Source: Cryptomeria japonica (taxonomy: Eukaryota; Streptophyta; Pinopsida; Cupressales; Cupressaceae). Taken from it: a stretch of 64,000 bases of DNA. Below the pieces are notes generated by a model. That model made no database searches, was not told where the DNA came from, and saw only the letters and a list, made by a program, of their open reading frames with translations. Shown here in pieces: positions 23,591 through 34,925 of this stretch (its first letter is position 1; every line of letters begins with the position of its first letter). The DNA lies in assembly GCF_030272615.1 (NCBI RefSeq), contig NC_081410.1:121892640-121956639 (forward strand). The letters are read 5' to 3'. The position numbers and the translations under genes were made by a program.

Positions 23591-24125
23591 GGTTTTACAT
23601 TCTCAAATGTATGTTTTGTGTGCTTGATGAATGATCTTGATGCAATTTTTGTGATTTGATATATGAGATCCTTAAATTATGCCCGATCTATGCACCTTTA
23701 TATGAAATATTGAAATTCAAGCAGGTTATAAGTTGTATTGAAATGTTCAAATGTTTTGGTTGTAAGAACAATTTGTTTTCCTTCAAGAACCTAAAAAACA
23801 ATCTTCTTATGAAACACTTTTGTTTGATTTGAGTTACGCAGAGTTGTGTATAGAAAAACATTTATTTGTTGAGAAGTATTGTGAGTTGATAAGTTGCAGA
23901 TTTTAGTTAATTATTTTGGTGGTTCACCTCCTCGGATAGGTTTTCATTTCAAGTTACCCTTTCTATAACTTTTTCCCATCAAAATAGTTAGTTTGCAAAA
24001 GGTACATCAAGGAACCAACCCTCTCTAGTGATTTATCCTCAAGATTAGGCAACCCACATGCATGAAGATCATTCCATGTTTCATAAGATTGATGAGTTTC
24101 ATACTTAGCATCAGGGTACAATCCT

Positions 24126-24760
24126 TCATGGAAACAAGTCACATTAATTTAATTATGCATTTAGTTGCATCATTGCACCTTAATTCAATTTCAGGTCATT
24201 AAATTATTATATTCTCTCATCATTGTATATCATGACATTCATTTAGTTAATCCATACATGTCATAGCTCATTCCAATACATCATCACATTTTTGTAAAAC
24301 ATTGTATTTCATTTATCATTGCACTATACACATCATTACATCATTTTGCATTTCATTCATTAGATATTGCATTACATTAATCATTACATCATTTATTAAT
24401 TCAATTCATTTTTCATCATTCTCATTGTACATAATAAAATCACACATGCATAAACATAAAGCATCAAGTGGTAATAAGAATTTCATATCATACATCATAT
24501 CATCACATCATAAATGCATCACATATACACATCAATCATAACATGAATTTAATCACGTCATCATTATTGTAAAAATCACCATTACACATATCATAATCAA
24601 GTAAACATCAAGTAGGGCATCATAGGTCACATGAGCATCATACATATCATAATAAAAAATCATAAACAACATATCATAGGACCATCTAATCAAGTAAACA
24701 AATGCATATATCCATCATAGAGGTTGAATAAAGCATGTAAAGTAAATGCATCCATCATGT
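24126..24760. repeat. ATCAT-rich low-complexity region
   Basis: Dominated by CATCAT, TCATT and ATCATA words without a fixed period. The 79-codon frame here (24302-24541) is a by-product. Function unknown. Confidence 0.6.
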
Positions 24761-24959
24761 AAATAATATACAATCACATCATAAAGTATATAGACGACAT
24801 CCACCAATAGTTTTTGTTGCATCTCATATACTTAAAAAATAATCAATGTCTAATGTCCAATGATATCACATAATTTGAGAGATACATCAAAAAATGGCAA
24901 GAATCATCAAATGTCTCCAAAGACATGTATACATCAAAAGGTAAGGCATGTAAATCTAG

Positions 24960-26208
24960 ATTGTTCTCCCTCTAGAAGTTGTAGACCTCATTGAACCTCC
25001 TGCTACACCCCCGGATGGACCAATATCTAGATCTCTACCCAATGAATCCTTGCGAGGTAGACGAGTGACCCTCATACTCTATGCATGACCTGCTTCATCT
25101 AGATCTCATCCCAAAAACTTGTGCATAGCTAGGGGCATGCTAACCAACCAGAATATTATCCTCATATAACTTCTGGTAATATTGTGCCTCCTTGGCTGAG
25201 TACCATATCTCTTGAATGGTCTCCCATGTAATAGTACCAACAATAGTCCTCTCTAACCTATCAGCAAGGGCCTCAGTGCATCCATAGCACTCAATCATTG
25301 AATCTCTCTCAGCCTGCAGTTGAGTGATCTATCACTATAACTTCCCTACCTGTCCCTGTAGCTACTGAACCATACGTTGTAAGGTAGATATCTATGCTTG
25401 TTGCTAATGTGAAGGCACTCTAATCTGAATCTATCATTGGGCTGGTTGTTGTTGTACTGGATCTTTCTTAGGGGCATCTACTCTGCCTATATCCTGTGTA
25501 GGAGGTCTCCAGGATTTTCTCCTTTGACACACCCTATCATCCCACCCACTCGGTTTCCCCTCCTGTTCTCTCTACTAACTAGAGTTACTGGCATCACCAC
25601 CCTCACCACCACCACCCCTGCCATCTCCTCCATATCCATCATCACCATCACCACCACCTCCACCATCTTCTCCACCTCTCATTTATCCAGGTCCCCTACA
25701 TTATGGTCTATCCTCCTCATCACCAAATGCAGGCATCGACTCATCAGGACAGGACAGACTCGACATTGAATGCATCATGAAATAATGAGAGTACTTTGGA
25801 GTCACCCCTCCATCTATGATACCTCATAAATAATCCCAATCTTTAGGTACAAATGAAAATTAATCAGTATATGTTAACTCATAAGAGGTCATAGGTCCCT
25901 AGTCTTCTACATCCTGCTATCTTCGTGCATACAATTCAGCACCATGCGGGAATCCCTAGACTCAACTATACTATCAAAACACACTGGTATGAATTAACTT
26001 ATCAATAACAAATGGCATCTACCCAATCAAATAATGAGAAGTAAAGACATATGACATCTCAGCACCATCCTCGGCCCAAGGTTCACAATCCAGATAAGGT
26101 CTCCATATAACTGTATCCAAATCATCCAAGATCCATCTCCAGTACTCCACTTTTACCTAGCTTATGCTAGACAACAACACCTGCATATGCATTGATATAG
26201 GGTCTCCC
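24960..26208 (-). pseudogene. plant mobile domain (PMD) protein, C-terminal half
   Basis: Read from 26208 downwards, the minus strand gives VKVEYWRWILDDLDTVIWRP, then DCEPWAEDGAEMSYVFTSHY and LIG, the conserved C-terminal part of the plant mobile domain (aminotransferase-like mobile domain, the MAIN-like family) found in plant transposable elements. A glycine/aspartate-rich linker (about 25600-25690) and a coiled-coil-like stretch with many Q and L (to about 25250) follow. Stops are frequent. The N-terminal half lies at 37687-38515; the CTCCC at 26204-26208 marks the insertion that split it. The domain is linked to silencing in Arabidopsis host proteins, but this copy is a mobile-element relic. 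Confidence 0.75.
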
Positions 26209-27322
26209 TATTGGAATTAATGAATACTGAGAAGGGGGTGAATCAGTGTTTTATAATTAACAAACTTATCAAGATGATTCTTAAACCACCAAATGCATGA
26301 GAAAGTAATCAAATTGCAGAAACATAAATTAAACAACCACACAACCATAACACCAAGATTTTTACATGGAAACCCGAAAAGGGAAAAACTATGGTGGGAT
26401 TGATTACCCACAATATTATTATACTATGGCCTATAGTATAACAATATTACATAAGGGGATGTACTTGTATTCAAGCACACTACCTAGAGCTCACTACTCA
26501 ATTACAAAAAGGCTACAACCTGAAGGAAGGTTCACTACCTTATAGGCTAATACAAAATGATTACAATGTCAACTGAACTGAAGTGTAGCATCTAACTATG
26601 CCAAAATATAGCTCTGGTTAGGCTCATATAGTCTTCTGCAACTAATCTATCATTTTGCTCTGTAATACTGCTCTGTCACATTTTGGAGCAACAGACTCGC
26701 TTACACAGACTTCCTTCACTTCCCCACACTCCAAAATGATCAACCAAATCAATCTTATATATCTGCATCATCAAAAAGAATCATTTACTAAGTCGGCTTC
26801 CAAAAACCACATAACATGCAACATGAAACGTGTTCCACCAAGTCGGCTCAATCCAATCATAGATCCAAATGCGGACAAAAAAAATGATAAAATGCTTCCC
26901 ATAAGTTGGCCTAATCATCTCAAACATGAACTAATCACCAGAATTATCCCAACAAATCGACAACACACATTACTCCAAAAAAGATTTGCCCTAACTGAAA
27001 TACTGGATATCAGAGCTCTAAACTAGAACAAAATTTAACATCGGATATCAAGATCATGAAGTAATTTGTCTCGAACCTTGAACCAACTATCTTGATCACC
27101 GCAACCAAAAATACATCACCAAAATCAAGATGTACACCATGATCTCATGCTCTACCAATAACTGTGTTCCACCTTCTAGACTTATGTTTGTAAACAAAAT
27201 GACTTCCAATAAACCAATTATATGTACACCAGATGTGATTTGTGAATTAAGTTGTCATCAATGACAACCCCTACACATCTATCATGCACCAATCATCACC
27301 ATAACAGTGTCTCTTACCAACA
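26209..27322 (-). repeat. 3' LTR of element C
   Basis: On the minus strand it begins TGTTGGTAAGAGACACTG immediately after the polypurine tract and ends near ACTGATTCACCCCCTTCTC plus CCAATA. The ends fit TGTTGG...CCAACA with one change (CCAATA). The ACTGATTCACCCC end resembles the end of LTR D (60310-60363), as expected of the same broad copia group. Confidence 0.75.
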
Positions 27323-27336
27323 ATCTCCCCCTTTTG
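27323..27336 (-). promoter_or_regulatory. polypurine tract of element C
   Basis: On the minus strand GCAAAAGGGGGAGAT lies directly before TGTTGG, the standard plus-strand primer position in copia elements. It fixes the orientation of the element and the 5' edge of its 3' LTR. Confidence 0.8.
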
Positions 27337-27551
27337 CATTGATGGCAACAGTATGAAAAATGAATTGTACACTCAATACTGCAAGACTTCAAAATTTTCA
27401 AGAATATACAAGATCATAAAGAAATGTACAAACTCCCCCTAAGAATTTACACCATTTTTCACTCTAGTCTCTCCCCCTTTGACAACAATGCCAAAGATAA
27501 ATGATCCGCCAAAATTGATATACAAGGGTATGTACAACTGCTCACAAAAAT

Positions 27552-30500
27552 TTAAAGATATCCGTAAAAAAATGTCCTAAGGGACAACAAATGTTTATCC
27601 CATGCTTTCCTCAAGCTCTCCAAAATGTTAATCATCCCACTGAAAAGATAAGCAATCATTTCAGCTCCTCTTCTATCTGTCAAAACATTGGAATACAGAG
27701 CATCCTTAGAATCTTGTATGCTATTCATTAAAGAATCTATCTGGGGAGTGATAAGACTCCTTAACTCAGACACTCTACCCAAAATTCTATCATTTTCATG
27801 GTTTAGACTCTTGATTTTATTCAGTATACTCAAATTTTGGGGTTCAAAATTGCTAGCCGAAGCAAATTGTGGTGCATATGACTATGATATGCTTTCTAGC
27901 TGATCTTCACATTCCCTTATCTTCTTGTCAATGTCTATAGTGAACTTGGGAAAAATCAGACATGACTTGTATATATTACCTCCTTCATCAATTGCATCCT
28001 GAATATTCTTTAGTGCAGTAACTAGACTAACTCTATTGTCTTCAATCATTTTCAAAATAAAATTCAACCTCATAGCATTAAACTGATTCAAAACTTTAAT
28101 ATCTATTGCCTTCTCCAAAGATTCAAAATGAGAACAAACAACACTTAACAAACCCTTGAGCTTACCGAAGGGATCAAATGTATTTGGTTTGAAATATGGC
28201 ATAATCTTCTCCAACATATCCCCCGCCAATGATATTAATTCCTTGTCTGGAAAATGGGACTTAAGCAGGTCCTCATTGGATTTGGCTTGAGCTAGAGTTG
28301 CCAATATAAGTGCTTGAATAGGAGATAAGGAACTCAAGTCAAGCAAGCCTTGACCAAAATCATCAGGATCAACAGTAACTTATTTCCCTTTAACAACACC
28401 AGTGTCTCTTACCAATGTTGTCGGAGCCTGATCTTTCTTTTCCTCTCCTTTCTTCTTATCTGCAACTTCACCTTTTCCACCTTTCTGACCATCACCCTTA
28501 TCCTTCTCCATATTCAATGTCTCCTTAGCTGATTTTTCTAACACAACTTCTATAACCAGCGGTTCCTTTACAACATCACTGGAGGTATCATTTGCACCAT
28601 CATCATCATTTTTAACTAGAGTCTGATCATTAGACTGTCCTTCTGGAGTGGCTTTCTCAGGTGACTGATCTTTTTGCTTACCCGGGACAATTGTACTTAC
28701 TTCTGGAACAGAAGTGTCTTGATTTGGTTCTTCCGGATTCATATCAACCCTCTAATCTATCAAAAACTTTCTCAAAATTGTTTTAGTCTCCTTTATCACT
28801 TCATCTTTCTTCCCTACCATAATCTTACTCACCCTCTTCTTGCTTCGGAATCTATCCTAAAAAGTTTCAATAATCTAGTGACTTCATTCTTAGAAATAAC
28901 ATAAGATAGATTTACTAGCACATATTCTTTTATTTTCTCATCCTCTTGACCATTTGTAAGCCTTCTTGTATCCAAAATGTCATATAGACTTTTAGGGATC
29001 ATAGATGCAAGTTCTATTAATGTCTTACTATATACATCCATATATTCTATAATTTCTTCCTCAACTGCCCTCTGATCCTTATCATCATAGTTTTCATAAT
29101 ATATAAACACATTTCTTAAATTCCCATCCTTAATAATTTCATCAATTAACTCCTTTAAAGTTAATGGGGGCACTATTTCAAATCTTCCTTCAATCTTACC
29201 AAATTTGAGAGCTTCATCTATCCCAAATTTCTACTTCTTGTTGGCCCTGGCCTTTCCGGATGATTCACTTTCAACTCTTGGCTTCTTTGATTATTGAGCT
29301 CCACCAAATTGTGGTTTCTTCACCACTCTAGTGTAAGTGGCTATCTTTTTCACCTCTCTTACTTCCTCATCAAATTTCATCTCTATGTCCTTGATAGTGG
29401 CAACAACATGTACTTTATGAGGTTTCTCATTCTTCCTCTTCTCTGCCCCACCAGTTGATGATGTAGATTGTGATTTAGGTGCAAACTGAGATTGTTTTGG
29501 CTTGGCCTGCTTCTGAGGGGTGGGAGCAAGTTTAGTCTTCTTGGGCTTCGCCATGTCTTCCTCCTTTAGAATGTTCTATTCTCTTTCCCTTTGTACAGCC
29601 TCCTTGGATATGCACATCTATTCTGCTAATTCCTCTACCTCTTTTCTTACTTTCCTCTTCCCAGTAGGTCCGATAAACTTTATGTGCAAATCAAGGTCTT
29701 TTTCTTGAGAAGTACCGAACCTCTCTTCCTTTTCATATACCAGTTGACTCAATAAATATTGACCATATGCATCAAGTGTGACAACATCCACCTCATACCC
29801 CATGGGCATGATCCGAATAGTTCTTGGCTCAACTACCTCCATATGGCATTGGTCCTTGTCAACCATGAAACAAATAGTTTTCTCATACTTCTCTACAATC
29901 TATTTAGGGATCCTTTCCCTACTATGCATTTATTCTTGAAAGGATTTGAAGTATCCCCATAAGGTGGATTTTAGTGCATCAATATCACCTAAACCCTGTA
30001 ATCCTTCCTTAATCTGAACGGCCACCGGTTTATCATATCCCCACTAAATCTTTCCAATGCCAGGGATTTCATTCAAGAAATATAATGTCATGCAAACAAT
30101 TAAGGAACCAAAATTAAATGCATGCTTCTTGTCTTGCTTGATCTTATTTAGGTTGCTTAATAACTCATTGAGAAGTACTGAGAAAATATCATACCTCTTT
30201 CCTTCCTTCGGAATCTCATAAGCTGCAAATATAGTCGTGTCGCATACATAATTTTGTCTGTTGGATTGATATACCTTGTATCCAATCACCATCAAGGAAA
30301 ATCTAATATCATGCTCAATAATATCATTGATGGTCATCGACCGGCTATCAAACTAAGATCTGGTAATCTTTGTTAGCATTGTATTTTGTATTTTCCTCAA
30401 TCCAGGGACCTCGCCGGTTGCACTTAAATAGGTAACTACTTCAATGGCTTGCTTGGTGATCTTATGAGGTCTATCTAACCACGTGAATTCATCGTGGATT

Positions 30501-30853
30501 CGACTCAAAATTTAATGGACCCATTTGGGTTCATCGAACACCAAGAAGTGAATAAATTGGATGAAACCCTTGTCATACAGTGATTTGTATTCTAGCTTCA
30601 AATTTCCCAGACTATCAATTATGTGATTGGTGTAAAGTGAGAGCATGTCAGCATTCCCAATCTCCTTAATGTTGCAATGGATATATGCCCTAATATCTTT
30701 GTTGTGAAGTACACCATATGGGATAGAAGAAAATGCACCTTTTGGATCATCCTCAGTGGATTTTAATGGGTGCCTCTTGAACATGGGCCTTGACCTCTAA
30801 TAAATATTGACCACCAATGGAGTCACAACACCAGATGTAGATGCAGATGCCAT
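27552..30853 (-). pseudogene. ORF2 of element C, unknown ~1,100-codon protein
   Basis: Starts at ATG 30853-30851 (MASASTSGVVTPLVV) and runs to a stop at 27552. It stays in one frame to about 29200, then shifts once; about ten in-frame stops break it. The N-terminal third aligns with ORF2 of element D: ISRIHDEF-type and KFGSLLLCM-like blocks (here NFGSLIVCMTLYF), and CFMVDKDQCHMEVVEPRT against CFEVHIDYCYVNAVEPRT, followed by MPMGYEVD against LPHMGYEID. The middle is K/E-rich and low in complexity. The C-terminal part (27552-28346) is helical with coiled-coil character. I do not recognise the family; no polymerase, protease or envelope feature is seen. Confidence 0.7.
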
Positions 30854-31269
30854 TTCGAAATATGGATATGAAAAGATAGCTTTGAAAATGGAAAATACCT
30901 TTTGATTCTCAACTGGGTGCAAGAAATCGCCGATAGATTGCTTCAAGCTCGGATTTAGCTGCTAAAACTCCTTCACTTTTCTTCTCTTCTCTTCTCTCTT
31001 ATTCACATTGTGAAGAGTGGTCTATTGATATGCCTTTTTATTCACAGAAAACCTAATTTCAAGTTGTAATAAATGCACAACCCTAATGACTTCCAGATAC
31101 ACTGGTTTTCATGAATTGATTCACCGGATTATCAAACCGCCACAAGATCTTCCGAATAACAACATGAAAACTAATCTCCATCATTTGCAACCTTCCTCGA
31201 CCGGTTACGAATCTTTGAAAGGGGGTTTTAAATATCTACATGATAATCTACCCCTAAGACTAAAATGCC

Positions 31270-32053
31270 TTAGTTATTAGATGAGGTTCCTACATCGAAA
31301 TCAGGTGTGGAGCCATTTTGAATACTAGAATCTTCTTTCTTTACCCACATCTTCTTATGGTGACATTTGATCTCTTCCACCTTAGCTTTGCCTTTTTCAT
31401 CTGATTTATTCTTATCTACCGGAGCATTCATGCTTCTGCAATATCTTGCAATATGACCAAGTTTGCTACATCCATGAAAAACAACACTTCTTTGCATAGG
31501 TCTGAAATTCATTTTATTTGATCTCATCCTGCATTGGTTAGAAATATGCCCATACACACGACAAGCATAGCATCTCTTATTCTGAAAGTTGTTTATCCCT
31601 ATTCTGCACATGTTTGACTTGTGACCAAAATTGTTGCATATGAAACATTGACTGATAAAGGTAGAACCATTGTTCATCAATTTATTCATCATTCCATTAT
31701 TCATCCTACTTATGCATTGACTTGCCATATGACCGAATTTACCATCAACAAAACATTTACCATTGAATTTATAGGCATTAGGCTATCTTACCAGAGGTTT
31801 CTTGTTCTTTTGCTAATGATTGTTTTGACTAGAATCAAAGGATTCTCCTTTCTCAAATCCAAGTCCTCAAATGTCTTTTCCATGTCTCTGACTCTCAAGA
31901 ATCTCATCCAACTGGGTTGAGCTAGCTTTGAATTTTTCTTTGTAATAATTAGCAATAGTCAACTCATCTCTCAGAATTATGATCTACCTTTCAAGTTCTT
32001 GCCCATCATTCTTTGTTTGCACCAATTCAAGCTTTTGATTAATGTGTGCTAGT
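31270..32053 (-). pseudogene. gag with zinc-knuckle array (element C)
   Basis: The upstream part (about 31870-32053) is a coiled-coil-like stretch (LAHINQKLELVQTKND). Then come at least four knuckles: a damaged CFVDGKFGHMASQC, intact CFICNNFGHKSNMC and CYACRVYGHISNQC, and FHGCSKLGHIARYC where the first Cys is lost. The last coding part is lysine-rich and ends NNstop at 31270. CX2CX4HX4C knuckles bind RNA for packaging in retroelements. The usual copia gag N-terminal domain is absent. Stops fall at about 31794, 31817 and 31864. Confidence 0.75.
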
Positions 32054-32095
32054 TGTCACCCTAACTCTTACAACTTCCAGGAGTAAGTCGAGTCT

Positions 32096-32107
32096 AAGGG
32101 GGGAGGA
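32096..32107 (+). promoter_or_regulatory. polypurine tract before Ty3 LTR
   Basis: AAGGGGGGAGGA lies directly before TGTAGTGTCCACC, the LTR start. Confidence 0.8.
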
Positions 32108-32690
32108 TGTAGTGTCCACCCTTGACTTGACTTATCTTGATTATAGTTGACTTTTATTCCATGCGTGATAGACGTATCTCAACTATTTATGATGATTTGG
32201 ATGATGATTATTCATGTGTTTTAGCTACGCATTGTGATGATAGACATTATTGGGCATATGCTATTTTGGATTATTTATACAATGTTGATACTATCATTAT
32301 TGATCATATGATTTGATGGATACTATATGATAGATTATCGAAAGATTATATTGATCATGGATTTATTGTTGATTATGATTACACTAACCCTATTTCATGA
32401 TTACACTTGATGAGATGCTTAAGAGATGTGTTTGACTATTGATTGATTGTCTTCATGATAGAGATGATTCCACATCACTCATTGCGAGTGGTATATGTCG
32501 TCGTGACTCTCTAGCACTTGTATGTTATGATATATATGTATATGTTGTATTATCGTTTTGTGGTTGCAGGTACCAAACATCGACTCCACTTGGCTTCACA
32601 AATCTGAGCGTGTCTTTAATTCCAATGGCTTATGTGGTTCGGAGATGACATGAGTTCCCTTCACATACTCTAGGTCTAAAATTTCACCAT

Positions 32691-33015
32691 GTGTCATTAG
32701 CGTCTTGGCGTGATTCGCCACATCAGTTAGTGAGTTTGATCTTTTCAATATTGTGAGTATGTTTAGAGATGGTTGATTTATTTGATTATGTTTAGATTAA
32801 TTATTTGATCCTTGATGTGTGATTTTATAATTAATAATGCTTATTTTAATGTATAATTTATGTGTCGTTAGCATCTTGGCGTGATTCACCATGTCAACTA
32901 GTGAGTTTGGTCTTTTCAATATTGTGAGTATGTTTAGAGATGGTTGATTTATTTGATTATGTTTAGATTAATTATGTGATCCTTGATGTGTGATTTTATA
33001 ATTAGCTTATTTTAA
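32691..33015. repeat. 171-base tandem duplication in the LTR
   Basis: Two adjacent units start GTGTCATTAGCGTCTTGGCG (32691) and GTGTCGTTAGCATCTTGGCG (32862) and remain parallel through GAGATGGTTGATTTATTTGA. The second unit is slightly shorter at its end. Confidence 0.9.
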
Positions 33016-33029
33016 TGTATTTAATTTAT

Positions 33030-33420
33030 TAGCTTTGAGTATTTAATTATTTGATATTTTATGGTTATTTATTTTGTGTGATTTTAATATTTATTTGGTA
33101 TTTATTGTTTAATGTTTATTGAGGTTTGATCATTTATTTGATATTTAATTAATTATTTATTTATTCATTTAATGTTTATGGTTTAATTATTTATTTGGTA
33201 TTTAATGTTTATTTATCTATTATTGATTTATTATTTAATTGGCACTTATTTATTTATTATTCATTGTTTAATAGTGCTTTTATATTTTAATGTTGATTAA
33301 TACTTATTGGTGGCTTTTAATTTATTTATTGAGCCTTGGTTATTATTTATTTATTTATTTAGTCGGCTTTGATTTTATTAGCCTTGGCAACTTGTATTTA
33401 ATTATTTAATTGGTTTTATT
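33030..33420. repeat. TTTATTTA-rich low-complexity region
   Basis: Built from variants of TTATTTATTTGGTATTTAAT without a fixed period. No gene. Confidence 0.6.
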
Positions 33421-34769
33421 TTAAATGGCCCTTAGATATATAATAGGGCTTGGTCATTATTGTGTGTGCATTGATAATCAATACTTTATAATATTTTATT
33501 ACATTTCTCTTGTTACTTGGTAAATAATATTTTATATAATTTTAGCTATTTCTCTCATTACAAGAGTAAATGAGTTTATTATATTTTCCACCTACCATTA
33601 AATGTTATTGGTTTGATTATTTATGAGATTATATTTAATTAATAACCCATAGTTTATTTTATATGGGTTTGATTCTATTTATACATTGGTAAATAATATT
33701 TGTAATATTCTATTTATACATGTGAATAAGTTTTATATTATTCTCTACCTACCATTTATTCTTATTCGTTGTGAATGTATTGGGGAAGTAAAATATAATA
33801 TATGATGGGTAGGTAAGATTGTTTTAAGGATTATTTTGATTAGCCGGTTTGAGGCTAGGGTTTTGGACTGAAATTATTTTTATTCGGTAGCCTAAGCTTT
33901 GTGTCGGGTTACCATTCTTGAAGTTTTTCTGCAACACTTGGATTTCGTTTTTGGTTTTGGCTTGGATTGTTGGAGCTTGTGGTTTGGATTTGGATTTGGA
34001 GCTCTTTGTCAAATTTCTTCCATAACTTCTATTTCTAGGTTGGAGCTCTTGTTTCTCGTAAAGATTTACATTTCTCTGTATTCTCCGTGTTTGCAGAAAT
34101 TGTTGTTTGTGGGTTTTATTTGGGGAAAAAGGTTTATTATATAGTTTGGACTATAGTTTTGGAGAAATATTTATGTGCATAGATTTTAATATAAAGTTGA
34201 ACTATAGGTCTTGGGAAAAATAATGTTTTTCTATTGGCTAGTTTGGTTTGTCGTGAACGCACGACTCTGCATTTTTTATAATTTTGATTCTGTGAAGATT
34301 TGAATCTCTTCTCTGGTGAATGTTATCTTTTGGGTGATAAAGGGAGATTTGTTTGCTGGTAGAGATTTTGGGAGAATTTGTATCATATTTGGAGAGATTT
34401 GATTGATTTTGTCGTGAGGGATTTTTTGAAGATTTCTCTGTTATTTTCTTATTTTGATTTGATTAGAGGGATTCCCTAGTTATCCTTGAGTGAAACTATG
34501 ATTTGAGAATGAGTATTATTTGGTTTGGAGCACTCTATGAATTGATTTTGGTGTGAATTGAGTTGGAAGCTCTTGGTTTTTGAGATTCGATTTCTCCTTC
34601 TTAAGTTAATAATTTTGCATTATTTTTGTTGTTGGTATTGTGTCTTTTCAATGCGACTTTGAGCTATTTGAATTCAGTACTTAATTATTTTTTTGAGGGT
34701 TTTTAATTTAAGTTCGAAACTAGGTCATTTTTTCGTATTTTCTGTTCTCTGGAACAAATGAGTTAAAAT

Positions 34770-34925
34770 ATTGTGCAAACGCGCTAAAATACTTAATGTA
34801 TGTGCTAATCTATTTAACAAATGTGCTACTATAGTGAATAAACACACTAGAATAGAGGATAAATATGCTTAAGAAACTCATAAACACGCTAAAAGAATTG
34901 ACATATGCACTAAACTATCTTTTTT
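34770..34925. repeat. cluster of GTGCTAAAAT motifs (3)
   Basis: Seven or so variants of ACGCGCTAAAAT, ATGTGCTAATC, ATGTGCTACTA and ACACGCTAAAA occur every 20-25 bases. This is the reverse complement of the TAGCACAT motif seen at 1085 and 2430. Confidence 0.6.

Larger units (their letters stand above)
20043..24125. other. AT-rich non-coding region, LTR-like
   Basis: No gene seen in about 4 kb; the short open frames have no domain. It contains a 36-base tandem duplication (22676-22746) and a probable promoter and polyadenylation zone near 23400-23590. It may continue the LTR interrupted by the GC-rich block. No primer binding site found. Confidence 0.4.
26209..32055 (-). mobile_element. element C: copia-like LTR element with gag and ORF2, no pol
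   Basis: On the minus strand the order is a zinc-knuckle gag (truncated at 32055), about 415 bases without a gene, a 1,100-codon ORF2 of unknown function, a polypurine tract and a 3' LTR. No protease, integrase or reverse transcriptase is seen, so it would depend on proteins of another element. The 5' LTR and gag start are missing: at 32053-32056 the sequence passes into the tail of a Ty3 element. Same organisation as element D at 59176 onward. Confidence 0.75.

Noticed and set aside
25437-25769. 110-codon plus-strand frame rich in Thr and Ser
   Set aside because: It is antisense to the Gly/Asp-rich linker of the PMD protein.
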